Positions 1-7,464 of a DNA stretch of 10,186 nucleotides are shown piece by piece. The notes beneath the pieces are model-generated. The model had not been told where the DNA came from. It searched no databases and was given only the letters and a program-made list of their open reading frames with translations. Every line of letters starts with the position of its first letter. The first letter of the stretch is position 1. The translations under genes and the position numbers were made by a program. Origin of the DNA: Chlamydiia bacterium (GTDB lineage Bacteria > Chlamydiota > Chlamydiia > Chlamydiales > FEN-1388); the NCBI GenBank assembly GCA_003170575.1, contig PMZB01000308.1:1-10186 (forward strand), given 5' to 3'.

Positions 1-1689
1 GGCGAATCCTTCCCTGAAATTACGCCTCTTACCTTCTCTTTTTCCTCACCCTTTGGCATGTGTGAAGAGTGTGCAGGTCTTGGCGTACAGGTTGAGTCTT
101 TGGACGAGGAGGATGAGGTCCCTGAATCAGCAACACCTTGCCCTGTCTGCCATGGAACACGCCTCAATGCTCTTGCGCGAGCAGTCTCTCTTTGCGACAA
201 AAGCCTTCCAGAGATTTGCACTTTTCCAATGAGCGATCTTGCTTCATGGCTCTCAACCGTTTCAAAAACACTCCGTCTTGAAAAATCAATTGCCCATGCG
301 TTCAGAGAATGCGAGGAACGCCTCACGCTCGCTGATGAGATTGGGATTGGCTATATTTCCTTAGACAGGGGTGCAGACACCCTTTCCATGGGAGAAGCAG
401 AACGGGTGTATCTTCTCTCCCAGATTGGCTCGCGCCTTGCAGAGCTTCTGTATGTGATTGATACGCCATCTGCTGGGCTTCACCCTGATGATATTGCGCG
501 CCTTTTTAAAGTATTGAATCGCATAAAAGCGTTAGGCAACACACTTATCCTCATCGAAAACAACAAGCAGTGCATCCAAAAGGCAGACCACATTATTGAA
601 TTAGGCAACGGAGAACTTGTGTTTGAGGGGGAGTTAAAGGAATTTCTTTATAGAAAAAAGAGTTTTTTCAAGAAACGCCCCCTTACCCCTCCACAAAAGT
701 TCCTCTCTTCTTTCTCTTTCTCCAACATCGCGTGCCATAACCTTAAAAACATCTCTTTTGATCTTCCTGTCAATGCAATTGTTGCCATTGCGGGAGTATC
801 TGGAGCAGGGAAATCCACACTTTTGTTTGATGTTATTGAAAAATCCATGCTCGCCCATATCAATAAAGAGCCCCTCCCCTATTCGTCCGAAGGGTTAGAG
901 CAGTTTTCCCGCATCGTTTCTTTTGATCAAAAACCCCATGGAACAACGTCCCGCTCTGATCTTTACTCCTACCTGGATTTGAGCACCTCATTGAGAGAAT
1001 TTTACTCCTCTCTTCCCCAGGCAAGGGAGCTAGGACTTACCCCCGCCCATTTCAGCACAAGCAACAGAAGCGGCATGTGCCCCAAGTGCTGGGGGATGGG
1101 CTATAAGCGCGTTGATATGTATTTTCTGCCACCGGTTGAGGTTCCCTGCGATCTATGTCATGGCCTTCGCTTCAAAGATAAAACATTGTCTGTGGAATAT
1201 GCTGGGGTCAATATTGGAAAATTTCTCACCCTCCCGCTCAAGGATGCAAGAGCCCTATTTAAAGAACCCTCAAAAATAACGAGGTCTTTAGATGCGTTGA
1301 TTGAACTTGGGCTGCACTACCTTTCTCTTGGACAAGAGATGGCAACTCTTTCCTTTAATGAGGTGCAGCGCGTAAAATTTGCAAAAGAACTTGCCCACAG
1401 AAGAAGAAAAGGCACTCTCTACCTATTTGACGAGCCAACTATTGGATTAGATGCAGGAGAAGTGGAAACTCTTGTGCAAAAACTGTATCATTTAAAGCAA
1501 GAAGGCCACACGCTGCTCCTGATTGAACACAATTTGGATGTTATTTCTCTCGGTGATCATGTGGTGGAACTTGGGCCAGAGGCTGGAGTTCGGGGTGGAT
1601 ATATCGTGGCTGAGGGCTCTCCCTCAACCCTTCCCAAGAATGCTCATTCTCGAATGGGGCAGCTTCTCAAAAGTAAGGATAATACATGA
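1..1689 (+). CDS. uvrA: UvrA, excinuclease ABC subunit A, C-terminal part (5' end outside window)
   Basis: This is the damage-recognition ATPase of nucleotide excision repair, which works with UvrB and UvrC in the cytoplasm. The frame is open to base 1; the first in-window ATG (58) is internal, inside a UvrA-like segment reading PFGMCEECAGLG. Visible parts in order: a zinc module with CxxC pairs at 61-72 and 139-150, an ABC signature (TLSMGEAER, 379-405), a Walker B reading VIDTPSAGLHPDD (about 454-492), Walker A GVSGAGKST (793-819), a second zinc module with CxxC pairs at 1078-1089 and 1147-1158, a second signature (TLSFNEVQR, 1345-1371), Walker B LFDEPTIGLD (about 1423-1452) and LIEHNLDVI. 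Oddities: both signatures depart from LSGGEAQR, and the first Walker B has Thr in place of the catalytic Glu. Known chlamydial UvrA is a roughly 1,790-aa double protein, and this looks like its degenerate second half (inference). The stop overlaps the pknD start (ATGA). Confidence 0.94.
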   Translation, partial: GESFPEITPLTFSFSSPFGMCEECAGLGVQVESLDEEDEVPESATPCPVCHGTRLNALARAVSLCDKSLPEICTFPMSDLASWLSTVSKTLRLEKSIAHAFRECEERLTLADEIGIGYISLDRGADTLSMGEAERVYLLSQIGSRLAELLYVIDTPSAGLHPDDIARLFKVLNRIKALGNTLILIENNKQCIQKADHIIELGNGELVFEGELKEFLYRKKSFFKKRPLTPPQKFLSSFSFSNIACHNLKNISFDLPVNAIVAIAGVSGAGKSTLLFDVIEKSMLAHINKEPLPYSSEGLEQFSRIVSFDQKPHGTTSRSDLYSYLDLSTSLREFYSSLPQARELGLTPAHFSTSNRSGMCPKCWGMGYKRVDMYFLPPVEVPCDLCHGLRFKDKTLSVEYAGVNIGKFLTLPLKDARALFKEPSKITRSLDALIELGLHYLSLGQEMATLSFNEVQRVKFAKELAHRRRKGTLYLFDEPTIGLDAGEVETLVQKLYHLKQEGHTLLLIEHNLDVISLGDHVVELGPEAGVRGGYIVAEGSPSTLPKNAHSRMGQLLKSKDNT

Positions 1690-4600
1690 CCTCAAAGACT
1701 ATAGAAATAAAATGTTCATTTTGTAATTACTCGTTCAAACGAGAAGAATCAAGAGAAGAAAAACACCCACTTCAGTATTGCGCCTATTGCGGCGCACGCA
1801 TGCGAGCAAATCCTTCTTCTTACGAGATAGACCCCAAAGCTGTGTTTCTTCCAGAGCATCTGCCACAGAAAGATGAGATTATTGGGACGATCGGCCACTT
1901 TCACTTGCTCAAAAGTATTGGCAAGGGCGGAATGGGCGAAGTGTTTTTAGCCTTTGATACGCTCTCCGGTAGGCGCGTCGCTCTTAAGCGCATCAGGCCT
2001 GATCTTGTGTCAAGCCCACAGCTCAAGGAAAGATTTGTTAGAGAAGCAAGGATCACAAGCCAGCTCATCCACCCTTCCATAATTCCGATCTATAGCGTTC
2101 ACATTGATGGAGACACAATCTACTACACCATGCCCTATGTTGCGGGACAGACATTAAAACAAGTCCTTGCTGAGTCTGCTGAAAAAGACATAGATGTGAC
2201 GCTTCCCGCTGACCACAAAGCTTCCATCCCTTCCATGGTACGCATCTTCCTTGGCGTTTTGCAAGCTGTTGCCTATGCCCATTCCAAGGGCGTGCTCCAC
2301 AGAGATATCAAGCCTGAAAACATAATTATCGGAACCTATGGCCAGGTCATCATTTTGGACTGGGGATTGACCAAACTTATCGACGAAACAGAGGAAGTTT
2401 TACGAGAAGATCTTCTAAAAGAAGAGGGCGTTGAAGATGAGACGATCCGGCGGCTCACGCGCCTTGGAAAACCTGTAGGCACAGTCCCCTATCTAGCTCC
2501 TGAGCGAGCTCAAGGCAAACCTGCTTCCAAGCAGACAGATATTTATGCGCTCGGCGTTATTCTCTATCAAATTCTGACGCTCAAGCTTCCTTTTTCCAGA
2601 AAAAACATGAAATCGTTCGTGGAGAACTGGAAGCTCGAACAATTTATCCCGCCTGAGGTGCGCGCTCCTTATAGAGATGTCCCGCAAGCGCTTTCAGAGA
2701 TAGTAAAAAAGTCCCTCTCCCCTAATCCAGAAGAGCGATATCAGACAAGCGATGAGCTCATGATCCACATCGAAAACTACCTGGAAGGACGCTCAGAATG
2801 GTTTTTGGCAAACTCGCTTAAGCTTTCAGAAAAAGCTGACTGGGAGTTTCAGGAGAATGTGCTGCTTTCGGAACACACAGCAATTTCGTATTCATCGGAG
2901 ATGGCTGATTGGTACAGCCTGATGATTTCCAAAGAGAGCTTCTCTGAAAACGTACGCCTTGATGTCACCATACGAATTGGCCCTCATAGCCGAGGTATTG
3001 GCTTTATGCTCTGCGTACCTGGCGCAGTACAGCGGCGCCACTTAACTGACGGCTACTGGCTCTGGGTCGGCTCTGGACGAGAACATGCGCGCAGAACCAC
3101 GCTCTTTCGCGCTGGAGTCTCTGTGCTTGAAGCGCCTGACGTGATTTTATTCCCCAATATGACCTATCACATTCAACTGCAAAAGATTGACCAAACTATT
3201 ACCCTCTCCATTAACGAGATCGAACAATTTGTCCACGTGAGCCACATCCCAGTTGTTGGTACACATATTGGCCTTCTTTCCCAAGATAGTGATTTTGAGA
3301 TTGAAACGTTTGACGTATACACAGGAAGCCAGAACATTTTGGTGAACTGTCTTGCTGTGCCTGACGCATTCTTAGTTAGCCAAGAGTTTGACCGCGCCCT
3401 TGCTGAATATCGGAGAATTGGAGCATCGTTTATCGGACGGGCTGAAGGAAGAGAAGCGCTCTTTCGCGCCGGAGTTACCCTTCTGGAACAAGGAAAGCTT
3501 GTCTTTGAACCAAAGGAAAAGGAAACCCTCTTTGATACAGCACGCCATGAGTTTCAGAAGCTGCGCCATACTCCTGGTGCACCTCTTGAGTATCTTGGCA
3601 AGGCTCTTGTCTATCAAACAACTTCGGAGTTTGAAGAAGAAGTCAAGTGCTTTGAGCTAGCGTTCCGCCGGTATAAGCGCCATCCCCTTTTGCGCGTACT
3701 TATCGAGCAGGTAGTGCTGCGCATGCATGAGACAAGCAGGCTCAATAGAATCGCGGCTTATCACTTTATCTCTCTTGTGCTCCGGTTCTTGCCTGAAATC
3801 TTCTCTAAAACATCTTCCAAGAAACTCTTTGAAAGTTTGACACGCTATTGGGAATACCCTCCCTTCTTTTTTTCCAAACCAACTGATGGGGATGAGAGGC
3901 TGCAGCGATATAGATTCTGCCTGGGACTTACCTTTTGGCTTGAAAAGCCTTACATCGTCAGCGAGCTCTTCGAGGAACTGATCACAACCCCTGTTCTGCC
4001 TGTTGCCCATCTTGTAGACTGTCTTTTCTTGTTTGCTCTTTCTGGAGAAAGGGACTTACTTAAGAGCGGGCTGGACCGATGGAGGGCAGCACTTTCTCCT
4101 GATGAACAAGATAAGTATAGCCACTTATTTGAGGGCCTAAGCCTTCTCACTATAGAAGACCCAGAAAAACTGGTTATGGAGCTTGCAGCCTGGATTGAAA
4201 AATGCGAGCCTCATGTACTGGAGGCACATCTTTTACTGATTCTCATGGAACGAGCCGTGCGCGTGCAGCAGTATGAAACTGTGATGAAGCTTTTTGATAT
4301 AAAAAAAGAAGCAATCTGGGATCAACATCTCGAAGAAGAACTCGCCTGCCGCTATATTGAAGCTGCCTTTTGGACAAAAAATTTCGAGAAAGCGGAAAAA
4401 GTGTTCGCTCGCTTTCCCCACGAACGGCTGTCTAATGAACGATGCCCTCTCTTTTTCCTGTATGGGTGTTATATTGCTTCAAAACAAGGGCATGCTGCAG
4501 CGCTTCGCCATTTTGAACTTACACTGGACACTCCCTATCCCCGCTCCTGGCTTCTTGGAGCCCATATTCTCACAGGCAAAATCGCAATCAGGCCTAAGGG

Positions 4601-4730
4601 CTGGTTTCAGCGGTCTTTTAAATTCGAGCGGCACATGCTCGTGCGAAGTTTACGACTGTATAGTTACATTGTCGGAGACGACACCTATGCCCCAGGAATC
4701 GAATTCTTGTCCCGCACAGAAGGATTCTAA
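1686..4730 (+). CDS. pknD: PknD-family serine/threonine protein kinase
   Basis: A 1014-aa Hanks-type Ser/Thr kinase. Residues 10-35 hold a zinc-ribbon-like CxxC...CxxC (C10, C13, C32, C35). The kinase domain runs from about 70 to 370: glycine loop GKGGMGE (79-85), ATP-binding K101, catalytic HRDIKPEN (205-212), DWG in place of DFG (225-227), activation segment GTVPYLAPE (265-273) and TDIYALGVILYQ. The long tail carries blocks I recall from Chlamydia PknD, such as NCLAVPDAFL and APLEYLGKALVYQ, followed by a helical, TPR-like region. I see no transmembrane helix. The start is supported by AAGGA about seven bases upstream and by the 4-bp overlap with uvrA, so the two are probably co-transcribed and translationally coupled. 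From memory, C. trachomatis PknD is about 934 aa and starts almost at the kinase, so the cysteine-bearing N-terminus is an extension. Chlamydial PknD is linked to phosphorylation of type III secretion components; that role here is inferred from orthology. Confidence 0.94.
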   Translation: MTSKTIEIKCSFCNYSFKREESREEKHPLQYCAYCGARMRANPSSYEIDPKAVFLPEHLPQKDEIIGTIGHFHLLKSIGKGGMGEVFLAFDTLSGRRVALKRIRPDLVSSPQLKERFVREARITSQLIHPSIIPIYSVHIDGDTIYYTMPYVAGQTLKQVLAESAEKDIDVTLPADHKASIPSMVRIFLGVLQAVAYAHSKGVLHRDIKPENIIIGTYGQVIILDWGLTKLIDETEEVLREDLLKEEGVEDETIRRLTRLGKPVGTVPYLAPERAQGKPASKQTDIYALGVILYQILTLKLPFSRKNMKSFVENWKLEQFIPPEVRAPYRDVPQALSEIVKKSLSPNPEERYQTSDELMIHIENYLEGRSEWFLANSLKLSEKADWEFQENVLLSEHTAISYSSEMADWYSLMISKESFSENVRLDVTIRIGPHSRGIGFMLCVPGAVQRRHLTDGYWLWVGSGREHARRTTLFRAGVSVLEAPDVILFPNMTYHIQLQKIDQTITLSINEIEQFVHVSHIPVVGTHIGLLSQDSDFEIETFDVYTGSQNILVNCLAVPDAFLVSQEFDRALAEYRRIGASFIGRAEGREALFRAGVTLLEQGKLVFEPKEKETLFDTARHEFQKLRHTPGAPLEYLGKALVYQTTSEFEEEVKCFELAFRRYKRHPLLRVLIEQVVLRMHETSRLNRIAAYHFISLVLRFLPEIFSKTSSKKLFESLTRYWEYPPFFFSKPTDGDERLQRYRFCLGLTFWLEKPYIVSELFEELITTPVLPVAHLVDCLFLFALSGERDLLKSGLDRWRAALSPDEQDKYSHLFEGLSLLTIEDPEKLVMELAAWIEKCEPHVLEAHLLLILMERAVRVQQYETVMKLFDIKKEAIWDQHLEEELACRYIEAAFWTKNFEKAEKVFARFPHERLSNERCPLFFLYGCYIASKQGHAAALRHFELTLDTPYPRSWLLGAHILTGKIAIRPKGWFQRSFKFERHMLVRSLRLYSYIVGDDTYAPGIEFLSRTEGF
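4491..4730 (+). repeat. pknD 3'-end repeat, copy 1 (inside the intact gene)
   Basis: The last 80 codons of pknD, including the stop, recur at 7675-7912 (238 bases aligned without gaps, 15 mismatches). The last 148 bases, reaching just past the stop (4585-4732), recur at 6883-7030 with 14 mismatches. All three copies are in the same orientation. This copy is part of the full-length gene and serves as the reference. Confidence 0.95.
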
Positions 4731-4749
4731 AGCCTCCTCTTTCTACACC

Positions 4750-4911
4750 ATGGAGGCCTTGCGCAACCATCTTCGCACCTCACTGGACCTTGACGCCATG
4801 GCACTTGCCTCTTTATCGCTGCTTCTATTAGGGAGTGGGGGCTTACTAATGCAGGCGCACAGAAACTTGGGCAAGCAAAATAAGCGGCAACTTTATTTTT
4901 ATAAGACTTAA
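4750..4911 (+). other. Short open frame (53 aa) in the pknD / small-gene convergent gap
   Basis: The 177-base gap between the pknD stop and the end of the convergent 108-aa gene contains one plus-strand frame from ATG 4750 to TAA 4909-4911. It has a hydrophobic stretch (ALASLSLLLLGSGGLLM) followed by a basic tail. No Shine-Dalgarno sequence precedes it, it overlaps the opposite gene by 4 bases, and the equivalent strip at 7031-7137 does not encode a similar peptide. It is more likely a gene remnant or chance than a functional membrane peptide. Confidence 0.12.
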
Positions 4912-5234
4912 GCCTTAGAAGAACGGAAAATATCAGTACTGACTTGTATTAAACGGATGATAACCTTCTCTTTATAAATAGCAATTAATAGATTTCTATC
5001 CGTCGGATTCGGCAAGATCTTTTCTAAGGAAGGCGCATATTCAGCATCAAACACTTTATAGGCAATCCTTTGCGTAAGTGCATCTATCTCATCTTCCTCC
5101 ACCGGCCACTTTGCCAAATATTCCTTCGTCCGCTGCTTCACTGATTCAACAAGTTTCCTCTCAGTATCATCGCGCGCTTTAGTTAAAAGAAAGTGGCCGG
5201 CTGGAGGTACTGGAGGTAATACCTGAATTGACAT
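4908..5234 (-). CDS. Hypothetical protein, 108 aa, partner of the DUF4135 gene (small family, member A)
   Basis: I do not recognise this family. It is a small, charged, mostly helical-looking protein with no cysteine, no signal peptide and no membrane segment. Its paralogue at 7138-7449 shares PPAGH near the N-terminus, TERKLVESVKQ (positions 24-34) and LPNPTDRNLL (about 74-83), with roughly 55-60% identity by hand alignment. The start ATG (5232-5234) follows a purine-rich AGAGAGGA six bases upstream and lies 18 bases after the stop of the 492-aa DUF4135 gene. The two are almost certainly one transcript and probably translationally coupled. Because it always follows a DUF4135 gene or its remnant, it could be a binding partner, chaperone or substrate of that enzyme (inference). 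It lacks cysteines and a leader-like glycine motif, so it does not look like a lanthipeptide precursor. Confidence 0.8.
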   Translation of the reverse strand: MSIQVLPPVPPAGHFLLTKARDDTERKLVESVKQRTKEYLAKWPVEEDEIDALTQRIAYKVFDAEYAPSLEKILPNPTDRNLLIAIYKEKVIIRLIQVSTDIFRSSKA

Positions 5235-5252
5235 AACTTTTCCTCTCTAAAT
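5235..5252 (-). promoter_or_regulatory. Ribosome binding site of the 108-aa gene
   Basis: On the minus strand AGAGAGGA (5241-5248) lies six bases before the ATG. The context GGAAAAGTT-ATG is identical in front of the 103-aa paralogue, showing that the whole translation-start block was duplicated with the gene. The site lies between the DUF4135 stop (5253-5255) and this ATG, which fits coupling. Confidence 0.7.
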
Positions 5253-6731
5253 TTATTTCTTTTCAGCCACAGCCTCGTGCAGTGGTTCCCAGTATATCAT
5301 TTTTCCTTGAACCACACAATAGGGAACATCCCCGCACCCGAGATCATGCAATATCAAAAATTCAAGCCGTTCTCGCGGCACCCTCAGATTGTACCCATCT
5401 GTTGTCATCTGTGTAATGATGGAATCCGTGATTCCCTTATAGGTTCGATAGTCTGATAATGCACTCTCAAAGTGACTGGTACCCACTGGCACATATCGAA
5501 CAGGGACATCTATCAATTGTTCGCGACACCTACCAATTAGACTACGCTCTTGGTCACTCAATAGAGGAAGCTGCTTAGCTAAGGGAAACATCCCAGTGTC
5601 TTTGCCAAATTGAAGATTCTCCAAATCAACCGGAACTATTTCATGCTTAAAAGAGGTTGGGGTAGGGGATGTGCTCCTCTCTATAATGTTCTCGCCATGC
5701 AAATCACTAACACCAAGGGCCAGGCAAACAGATTCCAGGTGCTCTGCACTGGCTTTCACCCTAGCTTTCACTTCTGGGTCCATGATTATTTGTAAAAAGT
5801 CATCCACGTTACCACCAAGAGGTTTCCCCTCGATATACTCCCAAATGCTCGCTTTAGAGCCGTCACTTAACTCGCAATTGCTAATTTTATACACGGGAAG
5901 TGGTGGCAGTGGATGTTCGTCCGTTGACAACGCATTAATATCCCGAAAAAGCTGAATCACAGCGATATCTATTGTGGCATCTCGCGGCTTGTAGAACACT
6001 TTTCCTATCTCTTTTCCCTGGTAAGAACAGACAACACGGGTTGCTATTTTTCCACGGTTGTGGGTCTCACCCTTTTCTGGAAAAAACTCTTCCTTATTGA
6101 AGGGCGCTCTGTCAAAGAAGTCGTTTGCTATGATTTCCCTTTGTTGATCAAAAGTGACTTGCATGTTCTTCAAACAAACCTTCCTGTTTACTAAAGAGCT
6201 AAGAAGTTGCTCTTTGAGATAAGCAACACGCCCTTCTCCTTCGGACTCAGACAACTTAAGCATAAGAAGGTGCTCCCATTCCCTGAATGGATCAGGGGAT
6301 GAGAAAAATACTCCATACTGCTCACAAAGCCGCTGACAACAGTCCTCCATTGCCTGCTTCCAGGGCTTGGCAATCTCTAGAGCTTCTTGTTTTTTCTTTT
6401 GCGCATCGGCTATTTCCTGTACTTTTTGCGCTTCCTCTTCACGTAACTCGCATAGTTTTTCATTCGATTGAAGATACATATTCCTAGCTTCTGAGTATTC
6501 TAAGGTAATGGCATTCAACTTATCGATATCTTTATCAAGCTCCTCTACTTTCCTGCGCTCCTCTGGTTCAAGGCGGTTCATATTTTGTTGCCGTTCTGTT
6601 CGGATACTTTTGATTGCAGCAAAGATTCCCAACATATCGCTCTGATGAAAATGGACTTCATCAAAATGCGCCGGAAAACAAATGCCCATTGGAGTCGGAG
6701 CAGTAACAGGACCTAAACCAGCTGTTTCCAT
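5253..6731 (-). CDS. LanM-type dehydratase-domain (DUF4135) protein without cyclase domain
   Basis: A 492-aa protein. Residues about 45-125 are charged and heptad-like (probable coiled coil); from about 150 it matches the dehydratase half of class II lanthipeptide synthetases. Visible motifs: YKPR (247-250, ATP-binding K248), SDLHGENII (342-350, with D343, H345, N348), PVDLENL (367-373, metal-binding D369), R412 and T418 in RYVPVGT, and GDVPYC (467-472), which corresponds to the LanM gDIPYF motif. In LanM enzymes this domain phosphorylates Ser/Thr with ATP and then eliminates phosphate. LanM is usually 900-1100 aa with a C-terminal LanC cyclase; here the protein ends about 20 residues after GDVPYC, so no cyclase is present. 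GAGG lies about seven bases before the ATG. It is the first gene of a two-gene unit with the 108-aa gene. Family membership is fairly secure; the substrate is unknown, and an effector-like role acting on proteins is only inference. Confidence 0.8.
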   Translation of the reverse strand: METAGLGPVTAPTPMGICFPAHFDEVHFHQSDMLGIFAAIKSIRTERQQNMNRLEPEERRKVEELDKDIDKLNAITLEYSEARNMYLQSNEKLCELREEEAQKVQEIADAQKKKQEALEIAKPWKQAMEDCCQRLCEQYGVFFSSPDPFREWEHLLMLKLSESEGEGRVAYLKEQLLSSLVNRKVCLKNMQVTFDQQREIIANDFFDRAPFNKEEFFPEKGETHNRGKIATRVVCSYQGKEIGKVFYKPRDATIDIAVIQLFRDINALSTDEHPLPPLPVYKISNCELSDGSKASIWEYIEGKPLGGNVDDFLQIIMDPEVKARVKASAEHLESVCLALGVSDLHGENIIERSTSPTPTSFKHEIVPVDLENLQFGKDTGMFPLAKQLPLLSDQERSLIGRCREQLIDVPVRYVPVGTSHFESALSDYRTYKGITDSIITQMTTDGYNLRVPRERLEFLILHDLGCGDVPYCVVQGKMIYWEPLHEAVAEKK

Positions 6732-6882
6732 AGCTCAACCTCATTGTGTAAAAGTACGCCACTCCCATAGACCACTTACCCTCAATGACTCGGAAGTGCA
6801 AAAGCAAGCCGTACACCTTGATATAGTCAAACTCATTTTTGGAATCAAGGCAAGAGTCCTTACCGCATCTTTTGATAGAATC
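6732..6882. other. Unassigned spacer between DUF4135 gene and pknD copy 2
   Basis: These 151 bases carry the DUF4135 ribosome binding site and the candidate promoter. I cannot assign a gene. Frames on both strands run through it but lack supporting starts or recognisable motifs. Together with pknD copy 2 and the remnant at 7028-7135 it accounts for the 406-base stretch without an intact gene. Confidence 0.5.
6820..6848 (-). promoter_or_regulatory. Possible promoter of the DUF4135 gene
   Basis: Minus-strand TTGATT (6843-6848) and TATATC (6820-6825) are separated by 17 bases, about 90 bases upstream of the DUF4135 start. Each box matches four of six consensus positions, so this is a modest candidate. 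It lies in the only noncoding stretch between the gene and the upstream pknD fragment. Confidence 0.3.
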
Positions 6883-7030
6883 CAATCAGGCCCAAGGGAT
6901 GGTTTCAGTGCTCTTTTAAATACCAGCAACACATGCTCGTGCAAAGTTTAAGGCTGTATAGTTATATTGTTGGAGATGACACCTATGCCCCAGGAATCGA
7001 ATTCTTGTCCCGCACAGAAGGATTCTAAAG
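6883..7030 (+). pseudogene. pknD 3'-end repeat, copy 2 (truncated)
   Basis: 148 bases align without gaps to 4585-4732 of pknD with 14 mismatches. The frame is kept from IRPKGWFQ to the normal end LSRTEGF and TAA (7026-7028), and the two bases after the stop still match. Changes include Arg to Cys, Phe to Tyr, Glu to Gln and two Arg to Gln, plus several synonymous ones. A TAG at 6876-6878 in the same frame shows it is not part of a longer gene. It shares five variant positions with copy 3 that differ from copy 1, so copies 2 and 3 have a common history. Confidence 0.9.
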
Positions 7031-7135
7031 AAAATTCTGTTCGAAGGCTTTCTTACCTTAAAAAAAGAGCAGGTTGGCACAGAGACGTACACGACTACCG
7101 GTTTTGAGATTGGAAAGAGCAAGTTTTTTTACTAA
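7028..7135 (+). pseudogene. Possible remnant of a plus-strand gene's 3' end
   Basis: Directly after the pknD copy-2 stop a plus-strand frame runs 35 codons to TAA 7133-7135, with coding-like composition (for example KEQVGTETYTTTGFEIG) and an aromatic end FFY. It has no start codon or ribosome binding site of its own and is not in the pknD frame. It may be the tail of whatever gene once followed pknD, or chance. It is not recognised. A T7 run at 7124-7130 has no upstream hairpin, so I do not call a terminator. Confidence 0.2.
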
Positions 7136-7137
7136 AC

Positions 7138-7449
7138 TTAGGCCTTAGATTGGAAAACAGAAATACTCACATCTACTAAATGGTCAATGACTTCCATTCT
7201 ACGAATATTTACTAATAGATTCCTATCTGTCGGATTAGGCAAGAACTCGGCTAAGGAAGATTCGTATTCAGATTTAAATACTTCATTGGCAATTCTCTCC
7301 GCACGCCCTTCTATCTCAAACTCCTCAGGCTGTGTCTTTGCCATATCTTTTCGCGTCTTCTGCTTCACTGATTCAACCAGCTTACGCTCAGTCTCATAGC
7401 GCGCTTGCGTTAAAAGATAATGGCCTGCTGGAGGTATCTGACTTGACAT
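7138..7449 (-). CDS. Hypothetical protein, 103 aa (small family, member B)
   Basis: Paralogue of the 108-aa protein at 4908-5234; function not recognised. Shared segments are PPAGH (6-10), TERKLVESVKQ (about 19-29) and LPNPTDRNLL (about 69-78), and both end in a short Ser/Lys/Ala tail. It lacks five residues near the N-terminus relative to member A. It is cysteine-free with no signal peptide or membrane helix. The start has a near-perfect AAGGAGGA six bases upstream, which overlaps the stop codon of the DUF4135 remnant. Although its upstream DUF4135 gene is reduced to 48 codons, this reading frame is intact and its ribosome binding site is stronger than member A's. It may therefore still be expressed and useful on its own, or the decay may be recent (inference). 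Confidence 0.75.
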   Translation of the reverse strand: MSSQIPPAGHYLLTQARYETERKLVESVKQKTRKDMAKTQPEEFEIEGRAERIANEVFKSEYESSLAEFLPNPTDRNLLVNIRRMEVIDHLVDVSISVFQSKA

Positions 7450-7464
7450 AACTTTTCCTCCTTA
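7450..7464 (-). promoter_or_regulatory. Strong ribosome binding site of the 103-aa gene
   Basis: Minus-strand AAGGAGGA (7456-7463) sits six bases before the ATG at 7447-7449 and overlaps the TAA of the upstream remnant (7462-7464). This arrangement is typical of translational coupling. The GGAAAAGTT-ATG block is shared with the 108-aa gene. Confidence 0.75.

Noticed and set aside
4732..4757. Hairpin GCCTCC / GGAGGC just after the pknD stop as a terminator
   Set aside because: A six-base stem with a 14-base loop and no following T run is too weak to call.
4357..4911. 184-codon plus-strand frame across the end of pknD
   Set aside because: Mostly an out-of-frame shadow of pknD; only its last 53 codons lie outside and are described separately.
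6661..6885. 74-codon minus-strand frame with several cysteines upstream of the DUF4135 gene, considered as a precursor peptide
   Set aside because: It starts at TTG without a ribosome binding site and overlaps the first 71 bases of the DUF4135 gene in another frame.
7114..7137. T7 run as a terminator for a plus-strand gene
   Set aside because: No hairpin precedes it and no intact plus-strand gene ends there.
5242..7463. Conserved GGAAAAGTTATG block before both small genes as a protein-binding operator
   Set aside because: It is explained by the ribosome binding site and start codon of duplicated genes.
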